From Acidimicrobiaceae bacterium (lineage in GTDB: Bacteria > Actinomycetota > Acidimicrobiia > Acidimicrobiales > RAAP-2), in contig JAOBWI010000017.1 of NCBI GenBank assembly GCA_025463285.1, positions 62,001 through 126,000 on the forward strand: DNA of 64,000 nucleotides, given 5' to 3'. Below the pieces are notes generated by a model. It was not told the DNA's origin. It worked only from the letters and a program-made list of their open reading frames with translations, and searched no databases. The position numbers and the translations under genes are program-made. Numbering within the stretch: position 1 is the stretch's first letter; each line of letters begins with the position of its first letter. Shown piece after piece: positions 52,046 through 61,732 of this stretch.

Positions 52046-53079
52046 GGACCCGTCGGGGGGTCGTCGCCCTATTCGTGGCGTCTCTCGCCTCGCTCTTCCT
52101 TGCCGCGTGCGGCGGGGGTTCAACTGGCGCGTCGTCGCAGACGACCCTCACCTTGTACAGCGGCCAACACGTTCAAACCACCTACGCGCTCGTGGCCAAA
52201 TTCGAAAAGGCCTATCCCCACATCCGGGTCGCCGTGCGCAGTGGCGACGAAGACTCCCTCGACGCCGAAATCGTGCAGGAAGGCGCACGGTCGCCCGCTG
52301 ACGTGTTCTTCACCGAGAACTCTCCGGCGCTGGAGTACTTGCAACAGAAGGGACTCCTGGCCAGAGTCAACGCGTCGACCCTGGCGCTGACTCCGTCGAA
52401 GTACAACTCACTCAACGGTGACTGGGTCGGCGTCTCGGCGCGCGTCAGTGTGTTGATCTACAACCCTTCTCTCATCAAAAAGAGCGCCCTACCCTCGAGT
52501 GTGCTCGCCTTGGCTGATCCCAAGTACCGCGGCCAGTTGGCCTTCGCCGCCGGAGAAACTGACTTCCAACCCATCGTTACTTCCGTGATTCAGGCCTACG
52601 GGAAATTAGCCGCCCTCTCGTGGCTGAACGCCATCAAGTCGAACGCCGACAGCCACGTGTACCCCGACAACGAGACCGTCACCAACGAAGTGAACCGCGG
52701 GGTCGTGGCCTTCGGGGTGATCGATCAGTACTATTGGTACCGCATGCGCGCGGAGATCGGCGCGTCGAAAACTCACTCCAAGATTGCGTACTTCGCTCCC
52801 AGGAATCCCGGGTACGTGCTGGACGTGTCGGGTGCCGGAATTCTCAAATCTTCCCAGCATCAAGTAGCGGCGCAACACTTCCTGCACTTCCTCGTGTCCA
52901 CGGCCGGCCAAAAGATCATCGCTCACTCCATTAGCTACGAGTACCCGATCGCCTCGGGAGTCACGACCGATCAACCCGAAACGCCCTTTCACGATCTCGC
53001 CCCATACCCCATCACCATCGCTCAACTCGGCACGGGCCAAGCGGCGATCTCGTTACTGCGCGAGGTCCAACTGCTGTGA
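52042..53079 (+). CDS. Ferric iron ABC transporter, substrate-binding lipoprotein
   Basis: Extracellular solute-binding protein of the FbpA/FutA type, 345 residues. A lipoprotein signal with lipobox LAAC precedes TLTLYSGQHVQTTYALVAKFEKAYPHIRV; ADVFFTENSPALEYLQQKGLL and GVIDQYYWYRMRAE (with tandem tyrosines, typical iron ligands) follow. Its start overlaps the upstream gene, and its stop overlaps the permease gene (GTGA). Ferric iron is the likely substrate, given the iron box. Confidence 0.92.
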   Translation: MRTRRGVVALFVASLASLFLAACGGGSTGASSQTTLTLYSGQHVQTTYALVAKFEKAYPHIRVAVRSGDEDSLDAEIVQEGARSPADVFFTENSPALEYLQQKGLLARVNASTLALTPSKYNSLNGDWVGVSARVSVLIYNPSLIKKSALPSSVLALADPKYRGQLAFAAGETDFQPIVTSVIQAYGKLAALSWLNAIKSNADSHVYPDNETVTNEVNRGVVAFGVIDQYYWYRMRAEIGASKTHSKIAYFAPRNPGYVLDVSGAGILKSSQHQVAAQHFLHFLVSTAGQKIIAHSISYEYPIASGVTTDQPETPFHDLAPYPITIAQLGTGQAAISLLREVQLL

Positions 53080-54701
53080 CCTCGCTCTCGACCCTCGATC
53101 GCCCCCTCCCCCTGCCGCCTCCTCGTCCCACCACCCACGCAAGGCGCCGACCACGACCCAAAACGTTGGCGGCCTTGAGCACACTGGTCGTCGTAATTGT
53201 CGCTCTTCCTCTCATCTTCTTGCTCACCGAAGCGTCCGACGCCGGCGCCGCCAACGTGTGGCACCTGATTTGGCGTTCGCTGACCGCGTCATTACTCTGG
53301 AACACCCTCCGACTCACCGTCGTGGTGACGGTTCTTTGCGCCGTGATCGGCACGCTGACCGCGTACTGCGTGGAGCGTACTGATCTGCCGGGCCGACACG
53401 TATGGGCGGTCTTGGTCGTCATCCCGTTCGCCATTCCCGATTTCGTGGTGAGTTTTGGCTGGTCGTCCCTCTCCACCTGGGTCGTCGGCTTTCGTGGAGC
53501 GGTGCTCGTCATGACGCTCGCGGTCTATCCCCTGGTCTACATACCGGTGGCGGCCAGTTTTCGCGGCGCCGACGCGGACCAAGAAGAGATCGCGAGAAGT
53601 TTGGGCGCGAGTCGACTCTCGACGTTCTTTCGCGTGACCATGGGACAGGCTCGTCGGGCCATTCTGGGTGGGTGCCTCCTCGTATCCCTGATCATTCTCG
53701 CCGAGTTCGGAGCGTTCGAGATCCTCGGCTATCGAACCTTTACAACCGAAATCTTCAGCGAGTTCGGATCAGGATTCGACGTGACGTCGGCGTGCGCCCT
53801 CTCACTCGTGCTGGTGGCACTGTCACTCTTTGTCATGATCGGCGAGGGTTCCCTTCGCGGTGTGGGTCACGTCAGTCGAACGGGTCCCGGTGTGCAGCGC
53901 GTCCTCGCGAAGCGTCCGCTGGGTCGAATGAAGCTTCCGGTGCTCGCCGGCTTTACCCTTCTCGTGGCCGGCGCCCTCGGCGTTCCGGTCGGCTCGTCGA
54001 TCTATTGGATTTTCGAAGGTGGCGCGCAGGGTATTGGAGGCGTCTCTCTTCTTTCCGCCGCGCTCTACACCGCCGGGTACAGTGCGGGCGCGGGAGTTCT
54101 GGCCACTCTGATGGCCTTGCCCGTGGCTCTTCTGGTCGTGCGTCGACCGACCACGCTAAATCGCTTCCTCACGCGGACCACGTTTCTGGTGCTGGCCATG
54201 CCCGGACTCGTCGTGGCGCTCGCCCTGTCGTACTTCTCCGAGCAACACGCCAACGGATTCGCCTATCAGAGCGCCTCGATGCTGATCTTCGCGTACGCGC
54301 TGATGTTCTTTCCCTTGGCGTTGGTGGGAGTGCGAGCTTCGGTGGCCCAGGCGCCCGCGGCACTGGAGGAGGTCGCTAGTTCACTCGGGGTTCGCCGGCG
54401 CCAGGTGCTGCTTCGCGTCACGTTGCCCCTCATTTCGCCCGGCCTCGGCGCCGCGTTCTGTCTCGTGTTTCTTTCGGCCGTGACCGAGTTGACCGCGACG
54501 TTGATACTGATTCCCATTGGTGCCCAAACGCTGGCCACGCAGTTCTGGGCTTACCAACAGAACCTCTCCTACGGTCAAGCGGCACCGTTCGCTCTCGTCA
54601 TGATCGTCATCGCCGCGGGGCCTGCGTATCTGCTGGGTCGATTCTTCGACCGACTGCCCGTGCACGCCGGTCCGGCCGATGTTCCTATGGTCGTGACATG
54701 A
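53076..54701 (+). CDS. Ferric iron ABC transporter, fused permease
   Basis: FbpB-type permease, 541 residues, with two binding-protein-dependent transport domains of about six helices each. The two EAA-like loops are QEEIARSLGASRLSTFFRVTMGQARRA and LEEVASSLGVRRRQVLLRVTLPLISPG. Starts GTG 53076 and ends in an ATGA overlap with the ATPase. The fusion of both permease halves is normal for FbpB/SfuB. Confidence 0.93.
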   Translation: MTSLSTLDRPLPLPPPRPTTHARRRPRPKTLAALSTLVVVIVALPLIFLLTEASDAGAANVWHLIWRSLTASLLWNTLRLTVVVTVLCAVIGTLTAYCVERTDLPGRHVWAVLVVIPFAIPDFVVSFGWSSLSTWVVGFRGAVLVMTLAVYPLVYIPVAASFRGADADQEEIARSLGASRLSTFFRVTMGQARRAILGGCLLVSLIILAEFGAFEILGYRTFTTEIFSEFGSGFDVTSACALSLVLVALSLFVMIGEGSLRGVGHVSRTGPGVQRVLAKRPLGRMKLPVLAGFTLLVAGALGVPVGSSIYWIFEGGAQGIGGVSLLSAALYTAGYSAGAGVLATLMALPVALLVVRRPTTLNRFLTRTTFLVLAMPGLVVALALSYFSEQHANGFAYQSASMLIFAYALMFFPLALVGVRASVAQAPAALEEVASSLGVRRRQVLLRVTLPLISPGLGAAFCLVFLSAVTELTATLILIPIGAQTLATQFWAYQQNLSYGQAAPFALVMIVIAAGPAYLLGRFFDRLPVHAGPADVPMVVT

Positions 54702-55756
54702 GCGAATTAGAGATCACCGGACTCGAGAAGTCCTACGGCGCGCAGCGCGTACTGCGACAACTCGATCTCACCGTGGAACAAGGGACGTTCGTCTCCGTCC
54801 TCGGGCCCTCGGGCAGCGGCAAGACGACGCTGCTACGGATCATCGCCGGATTTGAAAGGGCCGACGGAGGCTGTGTGCGACTTCGAGGTGAAGTGGTGGA
54901 CGACGAGTCGAACTTTGTCCCCTCGGAGCAACGTCGTATTGGCTACGTACCTCAAGAAGGCAGTCTCTTCCCTCATCTCTCGGTCGAGCGAAACGTGGGT
55001 TTTGGACTCGCGCGCGAAAAGCGTCGCGGTCCCCGGGTCCATGAGCTTCTCGAAATGGTGGGGCTCTCCGGGCTGGCCACGCGATACCCCCACCAACTGT
55101 CCGGCGGTCAACAGCAACGAGTGGCTCTGGCACGGGGCCTCGCTATTGACCCGGCCCTCGTCTTATTAGACGAGCCCTTCTCCTCGCTGGACGCCACGCT
55201 GCGTGCGTCGGTGCGTCACGACGTGCGCCAGATTCTGCGCGACGCCGGTACGACCGCCATCCTCGTCACGCACGATCAAGACGAAGCTCTCTCGCTCGCC
55301 GATTGCGTGGCGATCATTCGCGAGGGACAGATAAGTCAGTTCGACACCCCCGATCGGCTGTACGCGCGGCCCGCGACGCCCGAACTGGCCCGCGAAATCG
55401 GCGAGACCAACTTTGTGAGAGGCGTCGCGAAGAACGGCGCCGTGGATACTCCGCTGGGAGTTCTGGAGTTAGAAGACACCCCATCGACGGGGGGCGGCGT
55501 CGCCGACGGCGCCCAATTGGTTGTTCTCATTCGCCCCGAGCAACTCATCGTCAGCGCGTCTCTCGATACAACCCACGCCAAGGCACGGGTGATCGAGACT
55601 GAGTTTTACGGCCACGACGCCGTTCTCAAGCTTCGTCCCGATTTTGATGTGACTACGGAACTGGTCGCTCGCCGGGCCGTCGCCACCCAGTTGCCCGCGA
55701 GAGACACGCGGGTGTCGCTTGAAGTTCGTGGTGCCGTGGTCGCCTGGCGCGTTTGA
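54698..55756 (+). CDS. Ferric iron ABC transporter, ATP-binding protein
   Basis: FbpC/PotA-type ATPase, 352 residues. Walker A GPSGSGKTT, Q-loop YVPQEGSLFPHLSV, signature LSGGQQQRVALARGLA, Walker B LVLLDEPFSSLD and the H-loop VTHDQDEAL are intact. A C-terminal TOBE-like domain follows (about 260-350). Completes the iron import operon. Confidence 0.94.
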   Translation: MSELEITGLEKSYGAQRVLRQLDLTVEQGTFVSVLGPSGSGKTTLLRIIAGFERADGGCVRLRGEVVDDESNFVPSEQRRIGYVPQEGSLFPHLSVERNVGFGLAREKRRGPRVHELLEMVGLSGLATRYPHQLSGGQQQRVALARGLAIDPALVLLDEPFSSLDATLRASVRHDVRQILRDAGTTAILVTHDQDEALSLADCVAIIREGQISQFDTPDRLYARPATPELAREIGETNFVRGVAKNGAVDTPLGVLELEDTPSTGGGVADGAQLVVLIRPEQLIVSASLDTTHAKARVIETEFYGHDAVLKLRPDFDVTTELVARRAVATQLPARDTRVSLEVRGAVVAWRV

Positions 55757-56007
55757 GTGCGTGACGCCGGCAACTGTCGTCGGTAGTTGCGAAGGTCGCT
55801 GGTTGGATACAGATGTGAAGCGGAGTCTGAACATTTCGTGTGAGGTTTTGCTCGGGCGCTCGCGCGGCCACGAAGAACTTCTCACGATACGTCGAGAGAT
55901 CCGGGATTCGTCATTTCTGAGTCCCCGTCTGAATCGACCGGCGACATCCGTCGCCGAGAACCGCCCCTACTCTCAGGTTGGGATCTCGACCAGGTTGGGA
56001 GGCGCCT

Positions 56008-57042
56008 GTGAAACGCTTGCTACGTAATGGCGCGGCGTTACTGATGGTCGTGACGACGGTGTCGCTGGCGGGATCGCTCGGTTCATCGGCGTGGTCGCTG
56101 TCCTCGGCCACACCGTCGATCACCATCACTCCCAGTATCGGCCTCAGCAACAATCAGCAGATCACTATCGACGGCACCGGCTTCGCACCGAGCCAGACGT
56201 CGCTCGTGGCTCTAGAGTGCGACCGGACCGCTACCTCACCGGCGGGCTGCAGCGCGACCTCGGTGCCCCTCAGTGTGAACCCGGTCGGCCAGTTTACGTC
56301 GACGCTCACCGTGACGACGGGAGCGATCGGCAACGGAACCTGTGGCACCACCACGACGGACGCGGCGTGTGAGATCGCCGTCGCCTCGACGTCCACGAAC
56401 TCGTTCGTGACCCTCGCTTCCATCGCCTTCGCCTCGGGCCCCGGAGTTGCTCTCGCGCCCTCGACGAATCTGCACAACGGCGAGACGGTTACCATCACCG
56501 GAGTGGACTTCACGCCGGGTGACAAGGTCTACGCCCTGGAGTGCCTAACGGGCGTGGCCTCCGAGGCGGCCTGCGATACCGGCACGGCCACGCCGATCAC
56601 CGTCAGCGCCACCGGCACCCTTCCCTCGACGTCCTTCAAAGTAGTGACCGGTACCGTCGGTAACGGGACGTGCGGCACCAACGTCTCGAACTACAACAGG
56701 TGTCTTATCGAAGTGGCCGCTATCACTCATGGCGACGCGGGTTACGCGACCCTTGACTTTTCGGCGCCCGCTACGACAGTTTCCCTTGCACCTACCGCCA
56801 CGCACGTCGCCGGATACGCGGTGCCCGGGCGCAGCGCGGACGTCGCCGTCCAGGGCAAGAACTTCAGCGCCGGACCAAAGGTCGTAGCTCGCCCCGGCAC
56901 CGTGGTGAGCGTCCTCAGCCACACCTCGACACGAATCGTGCTCAAGATTTCCGAGGCCCCGAGTGTGAAGAGGGGCACCTATCGTCTCACGATCGACTTC
57001 GCCAACGGCGCCGCCACCTCGTTCACCTACCGCGTCAACTGA
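56008..57042 (+). CDS. Secreted protein with two neocarzinostatin-like repeats
   Basis: 344 residues from GTG 56008 (GGGAGG site at 55997-56002). Signal peptide about 1-33. Two repeats of roughly 105 residues (SITITPSIGLSNNQQITIDGTGF ..., then VALAPSTNLHNGETVTITGVDF ...), each with several cysteines (ALEC, AGC or AAC, NGTCGT), match the immunoglobulin-like enediyne apoprotein fold (PF00960-type). The last 85 residues have PGRSADVAVQGKNFSAGP and the end RGTYRLTIDFANGAATSFTYRVN, similar to the end of the protein at 45190-46602. Expected to be extracellular; no chromophore cluster is here. Confidence 0.8.
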   Translation: MKRLLRNGAALLMVVTTVSLAGSLGSSAWSLSSATPSITITPSIGLSNNQQITIDGTGFAPSQTSLVALECDRTATSPAGCSATSVPLSVNPVGQFTSTLTVTTGAIGNGTCGTTTTDAACEIAVASTSTNSFVTLASIAFASGPGVALAPSTNLHNGETVTITGVDFTPGDKVYALECLTGVASEAACDTGTATPITVSATGTLPSTSFKVVTGTVGNGTCGTNVSNYNRCLIEVAAITHGDAGYATLDFSAPATTVSLAPTATHVAGYAVPGRSADVAVQGKNFSAGPKVVARPGTVVSVLSHTSTRIVLKISEAPSVKRGTYRLTIDFANGAATSFTYRVN

Positions 57043-57057
57043 GTACGCGTCGCTCGG

Positions 57058-60003
57058 CTACGTCGAGGGAGAAGTTGTCGTCGTCGTGGTGCTCGACCGA
57101 CTAGACGAACCTGTCGACGTACTGTTGAGCGCGTTTTGGGCAAGTTGTAACTGCTGATTCATCCGCTCCACGTCAGACTGATACTGGCCGAGGTCGCCTT
57201 TGGCTAACGCGGCTTGCGCGTTGGCGTAATCCTGCGACGCGACATCTAAGTATCCCGCCACCGACTTCGTCGATGGGCCGCCGCCCGGTTTCGCGGGCGT
57301 CGTCGTCGAGATACCCGTGACGTTGGTGCCCAACACGACCGATAGCGCTTGGGCCAAGGTCGATTCGATGCTCACGTTCTGGTTGAAGACGGCAATGACG
57401 TAGCGCAGCTGCGGCATCGGGTCCGACGAACTGGAGACGTACAGAGGCCGGACGTAGAGAACGGCCGAATCGAGCGGCACGGTCAAGTTATTCCCGAGAA
57501 TGACGTTCGAGCCGTGCTGGTCGAGAAGGGTGATATTCGAGCTCACTTTGGCCGTCTGTTGTATCTCGGAGTCCGCCTGCAACGGACCGTTGACCGTCGT
57601 TCCACGAGGCGTTTCGTAGATATTGAGTTGTCCGTAGTCATCAGTGTTACTCGTAGCGACCATGAACGCGGTGAGACTCTGCACCGTCGAGGAGTTGCCG
57701 GCCGGGACAAAGTCCAGCGTTTCGAGGAGTTGCTGTTTATCGTTGTGGGGCAGCGATCCCACCTGGAAAATCGGACTCATGGGGGCTAGTCCCGTGGCGA
57801 CGACGTTGCCCGCGGCGTCGGTGCGCGTCGTCGCCTGCAGCGTGGCCGACGGTGAGCCGGCTCCGGTCGTGGGCGACACGTCCCAGCGGTCAGAGGCTGA
57901 GTAGAACGCGCTGGCCGACGTAATGTGATAGCGACCGAACGTGGCGGCCTGGACCGAAAAGAGGTTCGAGGGGTAGCGCAAGTGCGACTGAATCGTCGAG
58001 GGCATGGCGCTCATGGGTAGGAACATCGAGGGAAAGGCCGAACGGTACGCCTTCACTATGGGGTCGTTGGGGTCCTTGGCGTAGTACTTAATTCCTCCGG
58101 TGTACGCATTGACGACCGCAATGACCGAGTTGCGCGCGTAGTTAAAGCTGCCCGGCAGTCCTCCCATGTCGATGTTGAGGTTGTTCGCGTTCTCGCTGTA
58201 GGGATACTGCGAGGTGGTGGTGTAGCCGTTCAAAACGAACTGCACCGAGCCGTTGGCGATGACCGCGTAGGGCTGGGAGTCGAAGGTGAGAAACGGCGCG
58301 GCCTTCTCGGCCATCTGGCGAACATCGCGCACGAACATCACGCGACTCTTTGACGTGATCTGATTCGAGATCAAAAAGTTGAAGTTCCCCAGACGCAGCG
58401 CCAAAGCCATTCGCGAGAAGATGTTCCCCACCGCCACCCCGCCGGTGCTGGAGTAGTGCGACTCGACCGGCTGGCCCGCGTTCGGACCGGAGTTCACCTG
58501 ATAGTTCAGCTCGGGCTGCTTTGAGTTAGCGACGACCCACCCGTTGTAGCCGATGCCGAAGTAGATGTCGGGTTGGGTCAAGTTCGGCATGCCGTTGGTC
58601 GACACCGGCGGGACATTCGACACGTCAAAGACCGGGTTACCGGTCGAGGTGTCGACCGTGTTGGCTTGCACCACCGCGGCGCCCACCCCGTGGGTGTACT
58701 GCAAGTGCTCGTTGACCCAACTAGTCGAGGGCAAACTCGCGGTGCTGAGTTGACGCGCCCCAATGAGCACGGGGGTCAACTTACCGTTGATGTAGTAGCG
58801 ATCGACCGACAGGGTGGTGAAGGTGTAGTACGAGCGGATCGACTGACGACGCGTGACCGTTTCTAAGGAGATGGCGTTGGCCGGGTCCCAGAGTCGGATG
58901 TTGTCGAGGGTGGGCATGTCCGCTTTGATCTGCGACTTGTTGATCGACGTGGAGCCGGCGAACGCGTGGTAGCGAACGTCGTCGAGCCCGAAGGCCGCTC
59001 GGGTCGCGTCGATGTTGCGCTGGATGTAGGGGCGTTCGAGCGACTGCTGGTTCGGGCTCACCTTGAGCGCTTGAAGAAAGGTCGGGTACAACACGCCAAT
59101 CACCAGCGCCACGAAGGCCCATAGTCCAACGGCCACCACCGGCAGGGACCAGCCGCGCGCGCGCACGTTGTAAAGCAGTATTCCTGCGGCCGCGAGAGAA
59201 AGAAAGAACAAGATCGTAAAGGCGGGTTCGCGCGCATGGATATCCGTGTACAGGGCGCCCTGGACGTACCCGTTGGAGGAGTTGACGAGCTCCCACTTGG
59301 CGATGAGATAGCCCGCGGCTTTGGCCAAGGCGATCACCGCCCCGATGACCGAGAGATGGGCCTTCACCCGAGGGGAGACTCGCGGCGAGACTCGCGTGGT
59401 GCGGACGCCGCCGTTGAGGAAGTGAAAGCCGGTCGTCACGATGAAGATGATGATCAGCGAGACGAGAAACCACGTAATGACGTAGTTCACGAAGGGCAGC
59501 GTGAAGATGTAAAACCCCAGGTCCTTGTGAAAGAGGGGGTCGGTGCGGTGGAAGGACTGGGAGTGACTAAAGAGGATGAAGTTGTTCCACTCGCCGGTGG
59601 CGTTAAAACCCGCGATCAGTGCCATCACGAAGGCAATGGCGGCGTAAATCCGCTTGGCGTAGGGACGCACCGCGTTCTGGAACCTTCGCACCACCTCGTC
59701 TTCGGCCTCGAAGGTGAGGTCGCGAGCGCCGAATCGATCGGTGAGCAGAAGGTTGCCCCACATCATGAAGAAGAAAATGGCCCCAAAGGTGAAGCCCAGG
59801 CCCACCTTGATCAGAAAGAGGGTGGAAAAGACGCTCGACAGGTGCACCGAGGAGAACCACATCTCGTCGGTCCAGAGCACCGAGAGGTTGCGCAGCGAGA
59901 GAAAGCCCACCAGAAGAACAATGAAGATCAGTCCAAACCAGAACCGCCGGGACAGGCGACCGAGTCGACGCGGCCTCGAAGGAACGTCGGTGGGACTACG
60001 CAC
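57058..60003 (-). CDS. UPF0182 family membrane protein
   Basis: Large integral membrane protein, 981 residues, family restricted mainly to actinobacteria and some others. About seven membrane helices lie in the first 330 residues (starting WFGLIFIVLLVGFLSL, with VLWTDEMWFSSVHLSSVF), followed by a long extracytoplasmic domain (PYIQRNIDATRAAFGLDDV, AVVNAYTGGIKYYAKDPNDPI, LRYPSNLFSVQAATFGRYH) and a Ser/Thr-rich C-terminus ending in a run of Thr. Function unknown. Adjacent PDZ-Lon gene agrees with actinobacterial gene order (mycobacterial Rv3193c/Rv3194c). Confidence 0.94.
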   Translation of the reverse strand: MRSPTDVPSRPRRLGRLSRRFWFGLIFIVLLVGFLSLRNLSVLWTDEMWFSSVHLSSVFSTLFLIKVGLGFTFGAIFFFMMWGNLLLTDRFGARDLTFEAEDEVVRRFQNAVRPYAKRIYAAIAFVMALIAGFNATGEWNNFILFSHSQSFHRTDPLFHKDLGFYIFTLPFVNYVITWFLVSLIIIFIVTTGFHFLNGGVRTTRVSPRVSPRVKAHLSVIGAVIALAKAAGYLIAKWELVNSSNGYVQGALYTDIHAREPAFTILFFLSLAAAGILLYNVRARGWSLPVVAVGLWAFVALVIGVLYPTFLQALKVSPNQQSLERPYIQRNIDATRAAFGLDDVRYHAFAGSTSINKSQIKADMPTLDNIRLWDPANAISLETVTRRQSIRSYYTFTTLSVDRYYINGKLTPVLIGARQLSTASLPSTSWVNEHLQYTHGVGAAVVQANTVDTSTGNPVFDVSNVPPVSTNGMPNLTQPDIYFGIGYNGWVVANSKQPELNYQVNSGPNAGQPVESHYSSTGGVAVGNIFSRMALALRLGNFNFLISNQITSKSRVMFVRDVRQMAEKAAPFLTFDSQPYAVIANGSVQFVLNGYTTTSQYPYSENANNLNIDMGGLPGSFNYARNSVIAVVNAYTGGIKYYAKDPNDPIVKAYRSAFPSMFLPMSAMPSTIQSHLRYPSNLFSVQAATFGRYHITSASAFYSASDRWDVSPTTGAGSPSATLQATTRTDAAGNVVATGLAPMSPIFQVGSLPHNDKQQLLETLDFVPAGNSSTVQSLTAFMVATSNTDDYGQLNIYETPRGTTVNGPLQADSEIQQTAKVSSNITLLDQHGSNVILGNNLTVPLDSAVLYVRPLYVSSSSDPMPQLRYVIAVFNQNVSIESTLAQALSVVLGTNVTGISTTTPAKPGGGPSTKSVAGYLDVASQDYANAQAALAKGDLGQYQSDVERMNQQLQLAQNALNSTSTGSSSRSSTTTTTTSPST

Positions 60004-60023
60004 GGAACGAGCCTACGACTTTC

Positions 60024-61694
60024 TCAAACAGGTACAACGGTGCAGGCGCAGCCCGCGTGCAGCGGTGGGTACGGCGAACCGCTAGGAAAGTTCTCACCGG
60101 CGATGCGTTCGCCCGACTCAGAGTCGTGCGCGCACAGATCGCAGGGCGCGTCGCTGGGCGCCGCGAAGAATCGAATCGATCGCCCCTTAGAGGCGGTGAC
60201 GACGCCCAAGTGAAAGGCTCGACGCGCCGCGTCAGTGCAGAGTCGTTCAACTCTCGCGCCCCGCCACTCGCGATAGGCCGCGTTGGCGCGCTCGGCCCCG
60301 TCACCGCTGCTCTCGGAGAGAATCTTCTTTCGTAACGCCAGCACCACGGTCACCGCGAGGTCGGTGGTGCACTCTTCGAGTGAACCAACCGAGACGTCCA
60401 CTTCCGCGACACCGCCCTCTTCCTTCGCGAACTGCACCCCGGCCTGGGCGGCGTGCGAGAGCGCCTCGAAGGACGCGTCGGCGTAGCGAGCGCGCTGGGT
60501 GTGCTCGTCTTCCAGTTCGGTCGTGATCATGGCCTGCACGGTGCGCAGCCGTTCCAACATGATGTTCTGGTCGTCTTGGAGGGCTCTCTTCACCCGACGA
60601 GTTAGTACGGCGAGGGAGTCTTGGAGGGCCTCGTCGCGTCGGCGAAAGAGGACGCCCACGGGAGTCTCCGGCTTGGCCACGGCGGCCTTTTTGGGCTGCG
60701 GGAGCGAGACGCCCCGCTCTTCTAGCGTTGCTTTGCGCAAGCGGGCAAAGATCTCGTTCACGACGTCGGTACCCGAGGGATCGTCGTCTAGCAAGGACTC
60801 CTCCACCGGAACGCTCTTGGGTGCTCGTCGCGTCGGAGTTTTGGCCGGCGTCTCGTCGACCTCGCTCGTTTTCTCGACCGGCGTCGAGGACACTTCGCGC
60901 AGCGGCGTACCCGCGAGCAACTCCTCTTCGGTGGGCTCGGGAGCGACCTGGTGGTAGCGCAGCGCCTCCAGGGCGGCGCTGCGGGCCACCTCGTCGGACG
61001 CGTTGATGCCGTTCAAGACGTCATCGATCTGTTCGCGCACCGACGCCACGAACGAACCCAGTGTGTCGCGAGCAACGCGGAGTTGCTCGATCTGTAGGTG
61101 CAGGGCCTTGCGTTTGACGGCCAAGTCGTTAAGGACTGATCGTCGAGCGTCGTTCGACTGTTCGACGATGGCACGACCTTGTTCGCGGGCGTGCTCGACG
61201 AGTGCTTCCCCGTTGACCTTGGCCGACTCGATCAAACGCTCGGCGGCGCTGCGCGCGTCGTGATCAATCTGGGCCGCGGTGTTCTCCGCTTCGGTGATGA
61301 GGGCGGTCGAACGCTCTTGAGCTTCGATGAGGTGGTTGGCGCTTCGCTGCTGAGTCTCGGTAAAGACCTGCGCGCTTCGCTCTTGGGCTTCGGCGGTGAC
61401 GCGCGCGGCTTCTTCGTGCGCGGAGCGAAGAATAGCGGCACTCTGGGCGCCCAGTGCTCCAGCGAGGGTGGCCTCGTCAAAGGTGGGGTTGGCCGCGCGC
61501 CGTTCGGCGTCGACCACTTGATCCTGTAGTTCTCGTATGCGGTTTTCGAGGTGTCCCATCTCGCGAGCCACGGCTTCGAGGTGCAGGCGAACTTCGTTGG
61601 GATCGATGCCACCTTTGCGCAGCGGCGTGAAGTTCACGCGAGTGACCTCGGACGACGCCTGACGCGTTGGAGAAAGGGTTCGGCGGTCATCCAT
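60024..61694 (-). CDS. DivIVA-like coiled-coil protein with MuF-like C-terminal motif
   Basis: 556 residues. Residues about 20-60 resemble the DivIVA N-terminal segment (GIDPNEVRLHLEAVAREMGHLENRI), then a long coiled coil (about 60-225) rich in EAQERS and TEAEN-type repeats. A Pro/Glu/Thr-rich linker (250-310) leads to a helical region, and the C-terminus (about 495-556) has RFFAAPSDAPCDLCAHDSES and PYPPLHAGCACTVVPV: a CxxC plus PPLHxxCxC pattern as in phage MuF/gp7 head-morphogenesis domains. A cell-pole or division role is suggested by DivIVA; the purpose of the MuF-like end is unknown. Confidence 0.78.
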   Translation of the reverse strand: MDDRRTLSPTRQASSEVTRVNFTPLRKGGIDPNEVRLHLEAVAREMGHLENRIRELQDQVVDAERRAANPTFDEATLAGALGAQSAAILRSAHEEAARVTAEAQERSAQVFTETQQRSANHLIEAQERSTALITEAENTAAQIDHDARSAAERLIESAKVNGEALVEHAREQGRAIVEQSNDARRSVLNDLAVKRKALHLQIEQLRVARDTLGSFVASVREQIDDVLNGINASDEVARSAALEALRYHQVAPEPTEEELLAGTPLREVSSTPVEKTSEVDETPAKTPTRRAPKSVPVEESLLDDDPSGTDVVNEIFARLRKATLEERGVSLPQPKKAAVAKPETPVGVLFRRRDEALQDSLAVLTRRVKRALQDDQNIMLERLRTVQAMITTELEDEHTQRARYADASFEALSHAAQAGVQFAKEEGGVAEVDVSVGSLEECTTDLAVTVVLALRKKILSESSGDGAERANAAYREWRGARVERLCTDAARRAFHLGVVTASKGRSIRFFAAPSDAPCDLCAHDSESGERIAGENFPSGSPYPPLHAGCACTVVPV

Positions 61695-61732
61695 TCCCTC
61701 CAGACTACGGCGTAGAACGCCAACAACCGTAC

